DNA from: Rhizobium sp. 007
Lineage (GTDB): Bacteria > Pseudomonadota > Alphaproteobacteria > Rhizobiales > Rhizobiaceae
Length of the DNA stretch: 64,000 bases
Assembly (NCBI RefSeq): GCF_015353075.1
Contig: NZ_CP064187.1
Coordinates: forward strand, 2,170,001-2,234,000
Direction: 5' to 3'
Both the position numbers and the translations under genes were made by a program. The notes under the pieces are model-generated. The model was not told the DNA's origin and did no database searches. It was given only the letters and a program-made list of their open reading frames with translations. Positions 1 through 8,448 of this stretch are shown piece by piece (position 1 is the stretch's first letter; the number at the start of each line of letters is the position of its first letter).

Positions 1-501
1 GCCGGACTGGCCGAGCCAGGGCGCGAAGAAGGATTGCATGCCAACAAGGCTCATCAGCCAGGGTGCAACGCCCCAGATCGGCGAGAGGATCAGCTTCCAG
101 ATGAAGCCGACGATCACGAAGGAAAGCAGCGTCGGCAGGAATATCGCCGTGCGGTAGAAGGCGACGAAACGCAGCCGCGGCGTGGACAGAAGCGCTGCAA
201 GCGCAACGCCGATCGGATTCTGCACGCACATATGAATGGCGAAAAAGATCAGGTTATTGACAAGCGCATTCCAGAAATCATGCGCCCAGTGCGGATCGCC
301 GAACAACACCTTGTAGTTCGCAAGGCCAACGAAGGCGGGCACGCCGTCAACCACATTGTAGAACGAAAGCCTGAGCGTTTCGATCAACGGCAGGATCATG
401 ATCGCCGAGTAGACGACGACTGCCGGGAGAAGAAAGACGCCGATATGCCAGCGCACCGGGCGCTTGAGCGAAATCGGGGTTTCCGATGTCAGATCGGTCA
501 T
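1..501 (-). CDS. Sugar ABC transporter permease, MalF/UgpA type (C-terminal part beyond left edge)
   Basis: Inner-membrane permease of a carbohydrate ABC importer. Only the first 167 codons are in the window; the gene continues past base 1. Reverse translation starts MTDLTSETPISLKRPVRW, followed by a hydrophobic segment (HIGVFLLPAVVVYSAIMILP) and a periplasmic stretch ending in LSFYNVVDGVPAFVGLANY. Further membrane segments follow. This is the typical N-terminus of MalF/UgpA-family binding-protein-dependent permeases. The assigned ATG lacks a strong Shine-Dalgarno, so the start is moderately certain. It lies 197 bp downstream of the solute-binding protein on the same strand, with a mosaic repeat between, and presumably forms the uptake system with it. 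The neighbouring kinase suggests an amino-sugar substrate, which is inference. Confidence 0.85.
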   Translation of the reverse strand, partial: MTDLTSETPISLKRPVRWHIGVFLLPAVVVYSAIMILPLIETLRLSFYNVVDGVPAFVGLANYKVLFGDPHWAHDFWNALVNNLIFFAIHMCVQNPIGVALAALLSTPRLRFVAFYRTAIFLPTLLSFVIVGFIWKLILSPIWGVAPWLMSLVGMQSFFAPWLGQSG

Positions 502-530
502 TGTTTCTGGCTCGCTTTGCTTCGTTCTCT

Positions 531-665
531 CCCTCATCCCTGTCCTCGGGTTTATCCCGAAAATTACACAGGGATCCAGTTGCGCCGCCTCGGCGGCGCG
601 GGAGACTCTTCTCACGCGAAAGACTTCGCGTGGCTGGATTCCGGTGACGAGCACAGGAATGAGGG
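531..665. repeat. RIME-like rhizobial intergenic mosaic element, copy 1
   Basis: The gap between the binding-protein and permease genes is filled by a palindrome-rich element. It opens with CCCTCATCCCTGTCCTCGGG, contains the central palindrome GCGCCGCCTCGGCGGCGC and an arm CACGCGAAAGACTTCGCGTG, and closes with GCACAGGAATGAGGG. Copy 2 near 9747 shares the GATCCAG..GCGCC core, the GGGAGACTC block and the closing GCACAGGAATGAGGG. The layout matches the intergenic mosaic elements (RIME) described in rhizobia. At RNA level it could form stable hairpins that protect or attenuate the transporter mRNA. Confidence 0.7.
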
Positions 666-684
666 CGGCGGAAGATCGCCGCCC
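663..684 (-). terminator. Hairpin downstream of the binding-protein gene
   Basis: GGGCGGCG and CGCCGCCC form an 8-bp stem with a 6-base loop, 14 bases past the stop codon of the binding-protein gene. There is no T-run, so it is more likely an mRNA-stabilising or attenuating hairpin within the operon than a full terminator. Confidence 0.45.
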
Positions 685-698
685 TTCTTGCTGGAGGC

Positions 699-1958
699 TT
701 ACTTGGCCGGCTTGTACCAGCTGTCGAGACCCTTCTGGAGCTTTTCGGCGGCCACTTCCGGCGTATCCGTGCCGTTGATGACGTTGGCTGATTCAATCCA
801 GGTTTCGTTTTCCAGGTTCGGCGTACCACGCTGCAGGATCTGATAGGTCGAGCGGACGGTCGACTTGTACGGGCCGCGCCAGGAAACGAATTCCTGAGCC
901 AGCGGATCGCTCATCTTCACCTGGTTTGAGTTCAGGCTGAAGAAGCCCGGCAGCGAGTTCGCGTAGATGTCTGCGAATTCGGCGGAAGCAACCCAGCTCA
1001 GGAATTTCTTGGCTTCCTCGGCATGTGCGCTCTTGGTATTCAGGCCGACACCGATGTCCGGATGGTCGGAGATGTAGCCGGTGTCGCCAGCCTTCGGAAC
1101 CGGCGGCGGGAATGCGCCCATCTTGAACTGCGCCTGGCTGTTGAACAGCGAAATTTCCCACGAGCCGGCCGGGTAGATCGCCGCACGGCCGAGCGTGAAG
1201 AGGTTCTGGCTGTCGGAATAGGTCTGCGCTTCGAAGCCGTCGCCGAGATAGGGCTTCCACTTGGCGAGTTCCTTGTAGGGCTCGACCCATTCGGCATCCG
1301 TCAGCTTCTTCTTGCCTTCGATCAGGGCCATGCGGCCCTCTTCGCCCTTCCAATAGTTCGGGCCGATATTCTGGTAGCCCATGGTTGCGGCTTCCCAAAG
1401 GTCCTTCGTGCCCATCGCCATGGGGATGTAGGTGCCGTCCGCCTTGATCTTTTCGAGAGCGGCGTAGAACTCGTCCTGCGTCTTCGGAACGGCGATGCCG
1501 AGCTTGTCGAAGGCGTCCTTGTTGTAGATGAAGCCGTGAATGACCGAAGCCATCGGAACGCAGAAGGTCGACTTGCCGTCGTCGGTCGACCAGGCAGCCT
1601 TCGCAACCGGCGTGAAGTTTTCCATGCCCGGCAGGCTTGTTAGGTCTGCAAGCTGCTTCTTGTTAAAGAGTTCGAGCGAGGCGTCGAACGGCCGGCAGGT
1701 GATGATGTCGCCTGCGGAGCCGGCGTCGAGCTTGGCGTTCAGCGAGGCGTTGTATTCCGTCGGCGCTGTCGGGGAGAAAACGAGCTTGATGCCCGGGTTC
1801 TTGGCTTCGAAGGCCGGGATGATCTTTTCCTGCCAGATCTGCAGGTCGTCGTTGCGCCAGCTTTCGATCGTCAGCGTGACATCCGCAGCATAGGCAAAGC
1901 CGGCAGACGTGAGCAGACTGGAGGCAAGCAGCAGGCTTTTCAGAGCAGTGTTTTTCAT
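699..1958 (-). CDS. Sugar ABC transporter periplasmic binding protein
   Basis: Periplasmic solute-binding protein of the MalE/UgpB family (extracellular solute-binding protein type 1), 419 residues. The start at 1958 is chosen because CAGGAGAGGGAA lies just upstream and a clean Sec signal peptide follows (MKNTALKSLLLASSLLTSAG, cleavage near AYAA). The mature protein begins VTLTIESWRNDDLQIWQ and contains the family block NPGIKLVFSPTAPTEYNASL. It is the first gene of the minus-strand transport operon, upstream of the permease. It is divergent from the kinase and GntR genes, with shared operator candidates between. N-acetylglucosamine or a chito-oligosaccharide is the inferred ligand, from the kinase only. 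Confidence 0.9.
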   Translation of the reverse strand: MKNTALKSLLLASSLLTSAGFAYAADVTLTIESWRNDDLQIWQEKIIPAFEAKNPGIKLVFSPTAPTEYNASLNAKLDAGSAGDIITCRPFDASLELFNKKQLADLTSLPGMENFTPVAKAAWSTDDGKSTFCVPMASVIHGFIYNKDAFDKLGIAVPKTQDEFYAALEKIKADGTYIPMAMGTKDLWEAATMGYQNIGPNYWKGEEGRMALIEGKKKLTDAEWVEPYKELAKWKPYLGDGFEAQTYSDSQNLFTLGRAAIYPAGSWEISLFNSQAQFKMGAFPPPVPKAGDTGYISDHPDIGVGLNTKSAHAEEAKKFLSWVASAEFADIYANSLPGFFSLNSNQVKMSDPLAQEFVSWRGPYKSTVRSTYQILQRGTPNLENETWIESANVINGTDTPEVAAEKLQKGLDSWYKPAK

Positions 1959-2299
1959 TTCCCTCTCCTGTTTTAAGCGCCGCAGGGCGCCATCTTGGTT
2001 CTGAAACAAGCAGTTGGCGTGCCTGAGGATTACACCCAACGCCCCTTGGAAGGGCCGCCAGCAACTGCCGGCCCCCGAAAGCTCGACGGACGCGGAAAGC
2101 AATGACGCTGCCGGCCCGTATGCGCCCTCCCGATACGCTGAACCGGGCGCGATAATCTCCTAAGGAAAAAGCTGCAGGCGGCTTGGTCTCCATGGCGTTT
2201 GCGCCGAAGCGGCAATCGTGATGCGACCTGAAACCGGCTAATGTCCTGATGCCGGTTTTTCTCTGCCTCTACGTGCTGTTCCCTTTTCCGGAATTAAGG

Positions 2300-2313
2300 C
2301 CAAAAAAATACCA
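2300..2313 (-). promoter_or_regulatory. Candidate GntR operator, half of a divergent inverted pair
   Basis: Reads CCAAAAAAATACCA on the plus strand. It is the exact reverse complement of TGGTATTTTTTTGG at 2426-2439. It sits 342 bp upstream of the binding-protein start, in the 523-bp divergent region. GntR/HutC-type sugar regulators often use TGGTAT-like half sites. Assignment to the GntR gene at 3363 is inferred. Confidence 0.5.
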
Positions 2314-2425
2314 ATTGTCCAGCCGATTTTAACTTTTGGCGCCCAAAAATTTCAGTTAAAAATTTTATCATTGAAAATCAATAACATATAAGCGCAAAAT
2401 TTTCGAACCAATTCTGCTTGGTAAA

Positions 2426-2443
2426 TGGTATTTTTTTGGTATT
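2426..2443 (+). promoter_or_regulatory. Candidate GntR operator upstream of the kinase gene
   Basis: TGGTATT occurs twice as direct repeats whose starts are 11 bp apart (2426 and 2437), about one helical turn. The first 14 bases, TGGTATTTTTTTGG, are repeated exactly in inverted orientation at 2300-2313. The site is 38 bp before the kinase ATG and so could overlap its promoter. It is the best candidate binding site for the GntR protein encoded two genes downstream. Confidence 0.55.
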
Positions 2444-2481
2444 GTAGCAAAAACCTAAAGCATGCAGCGTTCGGAGGCTCG

Positions 2482-3366
2482 ATGACGGAATTGGCAATCG
2501 GCATAGACGGGGGCGGATCGAGCTGCCGGGCTGCAGTTGCGGACAGCAAGGGCAACGTTCTGGGCCGCGGCAAGGCGGGGCCTGCCAACATCCTCTCCGA
2601 TCTCGATAACTCTCTCCTCAATATCATTTCGTCAGCGCGCGAGGCTCTGCGGGATGCGGGTCTGCCTGGTGAAACCGTTTCCAAGGTCTGCGCCGTCGTC
2701 GGCGTCGCGGGCGCCAATGTCGGCGACTACGGAGCCCGCATCGAGCACGCCCTGCCCTTTGCAGATTGCCATGTCGTCACTGATGCCCTGATCGCGCTTG
2801 AGGGCGCCCTCGGCGATTCGGACGGCGTCATCGGCGCTTTCGGCACCGGCTCGGTCTACAATGCCCGCAGGGACGGCAAATTGCGAGGTATCGGCGGCTG
2901 GGGCTTCGTCGTCGGTGATCAGGCAAGCGGCGCGCGCCTCGGCCGCGACCTATTGGAAAAGTCTCTGCTCGCCTACGACAAGGTGCGCCCGTCTTCGCCG
3001 CTGACGGTAAAGCTCATGACCGAGTATGGCGACGACCCCGAACGCGTCGTCGAATTCGCCCACGCCTCGAAACCCAAGGAGTTTGCCCGATACGCGCCGC
3101 TTGTCTTCGATTACGCCGCACAAGGCGACGAGATCGCAATAGGCATCATCAAGGACGCCGCTGCGGCGATCGACGATAACCTGGACGCCCTCCTCTGGCC
3201 GGAATGCCCAGCGATCTGCCTGCTCGGCGGCCTCGCAAAGGCCTATGAACCCTGGCTCGCCGAGCGGCACAAAGTCCTTCTCAGAGAGCCGAAAGGCGAC
3301 GTCCTCCAGGGCGCGATCGATCTCGCATTAAAATTTCTTCAGGAGCGGCAGAAGGGTGCGGCATGA
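2482..3366 (+). CDS. BadF/BadG/BcrA/BcrD-family ATPase, N-acetylglucosamine kinase-like
   Basis: Cytoplasmic sugar kinase of the ASKHA fold, 294 residues. The phosphate-1 loop IGIDGGGSSCRAAV is at the N-terminus. VGVAGANV follows, then the phosphate-2/adenosine region GAFGTGSVYNARRDGKLRGIGG and GDQASGARLGRDLL. This is the usual pattern of eukaryotic-type GlcNAc kinases and their bacterial relatives. ATG at 2482 is preceded by TCGGAGG. The stop overlaps the ATG of the GntR gene (ATGA at 3363-3366), so the two are translationally coupled. Divergence from an ABC sugar importer supports a role in phosphorylating an imported amino sugar; glucosamine would be an alternative. Confidence 0.85.
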   Translation: MTELAIGIDGGGSSCRAAVADSKGNVLGRGKAGPANILSDLDNSLLNIISSAREALRDAGLPGETVSKVCAVVGVAGANVGDYGARIEHALPFADCHVVTDALIALEGALGDSDGVIGAFGTGSVYNARRDGKLRGIGGWGFVVGDQASGARLGRDLLEKSLLAYDKVRPSSPLTVKLMTEYGDDPERVVEFAHASKPKEFARYAPLVFDYAAQGDEIAIGIIKDAAAAIDDNLDALLWPECPAICLLGGLAKAYEPWLAERHKVLLREPKGDVLQGAIDLALKFLQERQKGAA

Positions 3367-4124
3367 CGGATGATTTCGCCAGCATCCTTTCGCCCGAGCG
3401 GCTTCAAGGCGGCGGCAGCGGCCCGCTCTATGTCAAACTGCGCCGCACCCTTGAAGAAGCCATTCGCGCCGGCACGCTCGGCCACGGCGATGCCTTGCCG
3501 CCGGAACGCGACATTGCGGAGTTCGCGACCGTCAGCCGAGTCACGGTCCGCAAGGCGATAGACGAACTCGTCGCGGACGGGCTGCTCGTGCGCCGCCACG
3601 GCTCCGGCACTTTCGTTGCCAAGCCGGTCTCGAAGGTCGAACAGCGGCTGTCCCAGCTCACCTCCTTCACTGAGGATATGGCCCGCCGTGGCATGACCTC
3701 GCGCTCCGAGTGGCTGCATAAGGGCATCCATACGCCCTCGCCCGACGAGATGATGAACCTCGGCCTTGCCGCCGATATCAAGGTCTCACGGCTGAGCCGC
3801 CTGCGCATCGCCGACGACCAGCCTCTGGCAATCGAGAACGCCAGTGTCTCGGGCGAATTCCTGCCGGACCCTTTCGTGGTCACGACATCGCTCTATGCCG
3901 AACTCGAGAGGCGCCAGGTTCGTCCCGTCCGCGCGGTGCAGCGCATCTCAGCCACCAATATGAAGGAGGCCGACGCCCATCTGCTTGGCGTCCCCGTTGG
4001 CGCCGCCGGCCTTTCGATCGAGCGTATCTCCTACCTCGGCTCGGGGCGTGCCGTTGAATTCACACGCTCGCTCTATCGCGGAGACGCTTATGATTTTGTG
4101 GCGGAACTGACGATCGGAGCCTGA
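3363..4124 (+). CDS. GntR-family transcriptional regulator with UTRA domain
   Basis: DNA-binding repressor of the HutC subfamily, 253 residues. Residues about 20-90 form the winged helix (LYVKLRRTLEEAIRAGTLG, then LPPERDIAEF and VSRVTVRKAIDELVADGLL, ending RRHGSGTFVAKP). Residues about 105-245 form the UTRA effector domain, ending SIERISYLGSGRAVEFTRSL. The latter is the conserved UTRA block that binds a sugar phosphate in NagR/DasR-type proteins. The gene is coupled to the kinase by an ATGA overlap, so kinase product sensing is plausible. TGGTATT motifs in the divergent region are its likely operators, which is inference. Confidence 0.9.
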   Translation: MTDDFASILSPERLQGGGSGPLYVKLRRTLEEAIRAGTLGHGDALPPERDIAEFATVSRVTVRKAIDELVADGLLVRRHGSGTFVAKPVSKVEQRLSQLTSFTEDMARRGMTSRSEWLHKGIHTPSPDEMMNLGLAADIKVSRLSRLRIADDQPLAIENASVSGEFLPDPFVVTTSLYAELERRQVRPVRAVQRISATNMKEADAHLLGVPVGAAGLSIERISYLGSGRAVEFTRSLYRGDAYDFVAELTIGA

Positions 4125-4157
4125 GACCTACTACCTTCCCAAGCTGCGATGTCCTCC

Positions 4158-4355
4158 TCATCCATCAATTCGAAAAAGTTCGGACCCGTTCCGATAGCTT
4201 TCTCTTTGAGAAAACCAATCTGAAACGAGATCTGCGCGGGGCGCCAGCTTCGCAACCGGCTTCTGTCCCTTCACAATAACCACTTCTTCGCCAGCGCGTG
4301 CGGCCTCAATCAGCTTCAACACATTGATCTTGGCGGCGCAGACAGTCACCGTCAT
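4158..4355 (-). CDS. Phd/YefM-like type II antitoxin, orphan
   Basis: Small protein of 65 residues beginning MTVTVCAAKINVLKLIEAAR and continuing GEEVVIVKGQKPVAKL. This is the N-terminal DNA-binding part of prevent-host-death antitoxins. The start is chosen by this family match; an upstream in-frame ATG at 4391 exists. The tail (DWFSQRESYRNGSELFRIDG) does not look like a normal toxin-neutralising C-terminus. A short second reading frame after the stop (MDEEDIAAWEGS) resembles the usual end of such antitoxins, suggesting a frameshift. No PIN or RelE toxin lies on either side, so it is probably a remnant. Confidence 0.6.
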   Translation of the reverse strand: MTVTVCAAKINVLKLIEAARAGEEVVIVKGQKPVAKLAPRADLVSDWFSQRESYRNGSELFRIDG

Positions 4356-4431
4356 CAGCGCACCCTGAGCCGACTTAGCTATCTGCTCCATATACTACCG
4401 ATTCCCCGGGCTTTAGAGATACCAAAAAAAT

Positions 4432-4463
4432 AAACCCGGAAAGCGAAGCACTTTTCCGGGTTT
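4432..4463 (-). terminator. Rho-independent terminator of metH
   Basis: An 11-bp perfect stem, AAACCCGGAAA with TTTCCGGGTTT, is followed on the minus strand by TTTATTTTTTTGG. It lies 38 bp past the metH stop. Confidence 0.85.
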
Positions 4464-4500
4464 CTTGATCAATGCCTGAAGACATCGCATACGCCACGCG

Positions 4501-7500
4501 TTACGCCGCGTCGTCGATCTCCTCGGCAGCCTTGCGCGGCACGTAGTTGAGCACTGGCCCGAGCCAGCGTTCCACTTCGGAAATCTCGATGCCCTTACGC
4601 GCGGCATAGTCCTCGACCTGGTCGCGCTCCACCTTGGCGACGCCGAAATAGTAGCTGTCGGGGTGGCCGATATAAAGGCCGGAGACCGAAGAACCGGGCC
4701 ACATGGCGTAGCTTTCCGTCAGCTTCACGCCGGCTGCCTTTTCGGCGTCGAGCAGGCGGAAGAGCGTCGCCTTTTCCGTGTGGTCGGGTTGCGCCGGATA
4801 GCCCGGCGCAGGGCGGATGCCGGCATATTCCTCGGTGATGAGTTGCTCGTTGGTCAGCGTCTCGTCCTTGGCATAGCCCCAATATTCGCGCCGGACCCGT
4901 TCGTGCATGCGCTCGGCGAAGGCCTCGGCGAAGCGGTCGGCGATCGCCTTGACGAGGATCGAGGAGTAGTCGTCGTTGGCACGCTCGAACCGCTCCGCGA
5001 TCGCAATTTCCTCGATGCCCGCGGTCACCACGAAGCCGCCGACATAGTCCTCGACGCCGCTCGATACCGGTGCGACGAAATCCGACAGCGCAATGTTCGG
5101 GCGGCCATCGCGCTTGGAAAGCTGCTGGCGGAGCGTGTAAAAGGTCGCAAGCTCTTCGGCGCGCGCCTCATCCGCGAAGAGACGGATATCGTCGCCGGCG
5201 CTGTTCGCCGGCCAGAAGCCGATGACGGCACGCGGCCGGAACCACTTCTCGTCGATCACCTTCTTTAGCATCGCCTGCGCATCTGCCCAGAGGGCACGCG
5301 CCGCCTCGCCCTGCTTCTCATCTTCGAGGATTGCTGGGAAGCGTCCGCGCAATTCCCATGTCTGGAAGAACGGCGTCCAGTCGATATACTTGGCGATCTC
5401 CGCCAGATCATAGTCCTCGAACACCTTGGTGCCGATGAACTGCGGCCTAGTCGGCTTGTAGGCGGCCCAATCCACCTGCTGCGCATTCTCACGGGCGCGG
5501 GAAAGCGGCAAACGAACCTTCTCGGCTTCGCTGCGCGCATGAGCAGCGGCAACCTTGGCATATTCGCCGCGGATATCGTCGATATAGCCCTGGCGCGTAT
5601 CTGGAGACAGCAAGGACGAGACGACGCCGACGGCGCGGCTTGCATCCGTCACATAGACCGCCTGGCCCTTCGCATAGCCGGGATGGATCTTCACCGCGGT
5701 ATGAACGCGGCTCGTTGTCGCGCCGCCGATCAGGAGCGGGATATCGAAGCCCTCGCGTTCCATCTCGGCTGCCACATGCACCATCTCGTCGAGCGACGGC
5801 GTGATGAGGCCCGAAAGGCCGATGACATCGACTTTTTCGGCCACCGCCGTCTCGAGAATCTTTGTCGCCGGCACCATCACGCCGAGGTCGATGATCTCGT
5901 AATTATTGCAGGCAAGTACGACGCCGACGATGTTCTTGCCGATATCGTGCACGTCGCCCTTGACCGTCGCCATCAGGATCTTGCCGGCAGTCTTTCTGTC
6001 GTCGCCGCCATTGAGGCGCTTTTCCTCTTCCATGTGAGGCAGCAGCACGGCGACCGCCTGCTTCATCACCCGCGCCGACTTGACGACCTGCGGCAGGAAC
6101 ATCTTGCCGGAACCGAACAGATCGCCGACGACGTTCATGCCGGCCATCAGCGGGCCTTCGATGACATGCAGCGGACGTGCCGCCTTCTGGCGGGCCTCTT
6201 CGGTATCGGCCTCGATATATTCTGTGATGCCGTTGACCAGAGCGTGTTCAAGACGCTTCTCGACCGTCCACTCGCGCCAGGAAAGATCCTGAACTCTGGC
6301 CTCCTTCGTCCCTGCGCCACGGAAACGCTCGGCGACTTCGAGCAGGCGCTCGGTACCATCCGGGCGCCGGTTAAGCACGACGTCTTCGCAGGCTTCGCGC
6401 AGCTGCGGATCGATCTGGTCATAGAGCGCAAGCTGGCCGGCATTGACGATGCCCATGTCCATACCCGCCTGGATGGCGTGGTAGAGGAACACGGCATGCA
6501 TTGCCTCGCGCACCGGCTCGTTGCCACGGAACGAGAAAGACAAGTTGGAAACACCGCCGGAAATATGCACCAGCGGCATGCGCTGGCGGATCGTGCGCGT
6601 CGCCTCGATGAAATCGACGCCGTAATTGTTGTGTTCCTCGATGCCGGTGGCGACGGCAAAGATGTTAGGATCGAAGATGATGTCCTCTGGCGGAAAGCCC
6701 GCCTTCTCGGTCAGGAGCTTATAGGCGCGGGTGCAGATATTCACCTTGCGCTCGTAAGAATCCGCCTGTCCTACCTCATCGAAAGCCATGACGACGACGG
6801 CCGCACCGTAGCGGTGCAGCAGCTTCGCCTGGGCGAGGAAATTCTCCTCGCCTTCCTTCAACGAGATCGAGTTGACGATCGCCTTGCCCTGAACGCACTT
6901 AAGGCCCGACTCGATGATCGAAAACTTCGACGAGTCGATCATCACCGGCACCCGGGCAATATCCGGTTCGGCCGCGATCAGGTGCAGGAACTCGACCATC
7001 GCCTTTTCGGAGTCGATCAGGCCTTCGTCCATGTTGACGTCGATCACCTGCGCGCCGTTTTCCACCTGATCGCGGGCGACGTCCAGGGCCGCATTGTAGT
7101 CGGCGTTGGTGATCAGCTTGCGGAAGCGGGCCGAGCCGGTAACGTTGGTGCGCTCGCCGACGTTGACGAAAGGAATGTCCTTGGTCAGTTCGAAAGGCTC
7201 GAGCCCCGACAAAGACATAAAAGGCCGGTGTTCCGGGATCGGCCGCGGCTTGTACTTGGCAACCGTCTCGGCAATCGCGCGGATATGTTCCGGCGTCGAG
7301 CCGCAGCATCCGCCGACGATATTGACGAGGCCCTCGCGGGCGAAGCTGTCGATCTGCGCCGCCATCAGCTCCGGCGTCTCGTCGTACTGGCCGAATTCGT
7401 TCGGCAACCCGGCATTCGGATAGGCGCAGACGAAGGTGTCGGCAACACCCGCGAGCTCCTGCAGATGCGGACGCATCGCATTGGCGCCGAGCGCGCAGTT

Positions 7501-8274
7501 GAGGCCGATTGTGAACGGTTTGGCGTGGCGCACCGAGTTCCAGAAGGCTGAAGGCGTCTGTCCAGACAGCGTGCGGCCGGAAAGGTCGGTAATCGTGCCC
7601 GAGATCATCACCGGCAGGCGGATACCCTTGGCTTCGAACCGCTCCTCACAGGCAAAGATTGCAGCCTTGGCATTCAGCGTATCAAAAATGGTCTCGATGA
7701 GGATAATGTCCGCGCCACCGTCGATGAGGCCATCGATCTGCTCGCCATAGGCAATGCGAAGCTCGTCGAAGCTGATCGCACGGAAACCCGGATTGTTCAC
7801 ATCCGGCGAAATCGAGGCAGTGCGGTTTGTCGGGCCGATGGCGCCCGCCACGAAACGGCGGCGGCCATCCTCGCGCTCGGCGCGGATCGCCGCGCGGCGC
7901 ACGATCTCGGCACCCTCTTTATTAAGCGCGTAGACCTCGCCTTCCATCTGATAATCGGCCTGCGCGATGCGGGTCGAGGAGAAGGTATTGGTTTCGAGAA
8001 TATCCGCGCCAGCCTTGGCGTATTTATAGTGGATTTCCTCGATCGCATCTGGCTGCGTCAATATCAGAAGATCGTTATTGCCCTTCTGGTGACAGGCGCA
8101 ACCGATGAAGCGATCGCCCCGGAACTGGTCCTCATCGTAGGCGAGCCCCTGGATCTGCGTGCCCATGGCGCCGTCAAGAACGAGGATTCGTTCGCTCGCG
8201 GCTTTCCGCAGAGCTGCAAAGACTTCGCTGCCGTCGCGTTTTGCCCCTTCGGGGCCGAAAAGATTGTCGAACAC
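4501..8274 (-). CDS. metH: Cobalamin-dependent methionine synthase
   Basis: Transfers a methyl group from 5-methyltetrahydrofolate to homocysteine via methylcobalamin, in the cytoplasm; 1257 residues, full length for the family. Domains run in order. First is the homocysteine-binding barrel ([13 protein letters not shown] near the N-terminus, zinc ligands in [11 protein letters not shown]). Next is the pterin-binding barrel ([16 protein letters not shown]), then the cap and B12 domain with [20 protein letters not shown] carrying the cobalt-binding His. Last is the C-terminal S-adenosylmethionine activation domain ([30 protein letters not shown]). A GTG start at 8274 is chosen because AAGGAGT lies 8 bases upstream. 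The upstream palindrome at 8320 suggests repression through a methionine-cycle regulator. Confidence 0.97.
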   Translation of the reverse strand: MFDNLFGPEGAKRDGSEVFAALRKAASERILVLDGAMGTQIQGLAYDEDQFRGDRFIGCACHQKGNNDLLILTQPDAIEEIHYKYAKAGADILETNTFSSTRIAQADYQMEGEVYALNKEGAEIVRRAAIRAEREDGRRRFVAGAIGPTNRTASISPDVNNPGFRAISFDELRIAYGEQIDGLIDGGADIILIETIFDTLNAKAAIFACEERFEAKGIRLPVMISGTITDLSGRTLSGQTPSAFWNSVRHAKPFTIGLNCALGANAMRPHLQELAGVADTFVCAYPNAGLPNEFGQYDETPELMAAQIDSFAREGLVNIVGGCCGSTPEHIRAIAETVAKYKPRPIPEHRPFMSLSGLEPFELTKDIPFVNVGERTNVTGSARFRKLITNADYNAALDVARDQVENGAQVIDVNMDEGLIDSEKAMVEFLHLIAAEPDIARVPVMIDSSKFSIIESGLKCVQGKAIVNSISLKEGEENFLAQAKLLHRYGAAVVVMAFDEVGQADSYERKVNICTRAYKLLTEKAGFPPEDIIFDPNIFAVATGIEEHNNYGVDFIEATRTIRQRMPLVHISGGVSNLSFSFRGNEPVREAMHAVFLYHAIQAGMDMGIVNAGQLALYDQIDPQLREACEDVVLNRRPDGTERLLEVAERFRGAGTKEARVQDLSWREWTVEKRLEHALVNGITEYIEADTEEARQKAARPLHVIEGPLMAGMNVVGDLFGSGKMFLPQVVKSARVMKQAVAVLLPHMEEEKRLNGGDDRKTAGKILMATVKGDVHDIGKNIVGVVLACNNYEIIDLGVMVPATKILETAVAEKVDVIGLSGLITPSLDEMVHVAAEMEREGFDIPLLIGGATTSRVHTAVKIHPGYAKGQAVYVTDASRAVGVVSSLLSPDTRQGYIDDIRGEYAKVAAAHARSEAEKVRLPLSRARENAQQVDWAAYKPTRPQFIGTKVFEDYDLAEIAKYIDWTPFFQTWELRGRFPAILEDEKQGEAARALWADAQAMLKKVIDEKWFRPRAVIGFWPANSAGDDIRLFADEARAEELATFYTLRQQLSKRDGRPNIALSDFVAPVSSGVEDYVGGFVVTAGIEEIAIAERFERANDDYSSILVKAIADRFAEAFAERMHERVRREYWGYAKDETLTNEQLITEEYAGIRPAPGYPAQPDHTEKATLFRLLDAEKAAGVKLTESYAMWPGSSVSGLYIGHPDSYYFGVAKVERDQVEDYAARKGIEISEVERWLGPVLNYVPRKAAEEIDDAA

Positions 8275-8319
8275 GGGCGGACTCCTTGACGTCGTTTTAA
8301 AGACCAAAGTGACCAAATC

Positions 8320-8339
8320 ACATAAAGATATCTTTATGT
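8320..8339. promoter_or_regulatory. Perfect 20-bp palindrome in the metH promoter
   Basis: ACATAAAGATATCTTTATGT is a perfect 20-bp palindrome, 45 bp before the metH GTG. Operators of this AT-rich shape are typical of ArsR-family regulators. The ArsR-type SahR regulators of the S-adenosyl-homocysteine cycle are the best guess, which is inference. Its position is suited to blocking the metH promoter; it could also affect the divergent isomerase gene. Confidence 0.65.
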
Positions 8340-8448
8340 CAATATATGCCTGACGTTTCCGGTTTTGCAAGGCTGGGCGGGTGACAGACCAGAGCGTGCT
8401 CTATATAGGCCTTTCGCAAGGCGTTGTGCATGAAATCGGAGGAGTAAC

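Noticed and set aside
5539..7551. 670-codon plus-strand open frame inside metH
   Set aside because: Antisense shadow of a strongly supported GC-rich gene; Arg/His/Asp-rich composition and no domain.
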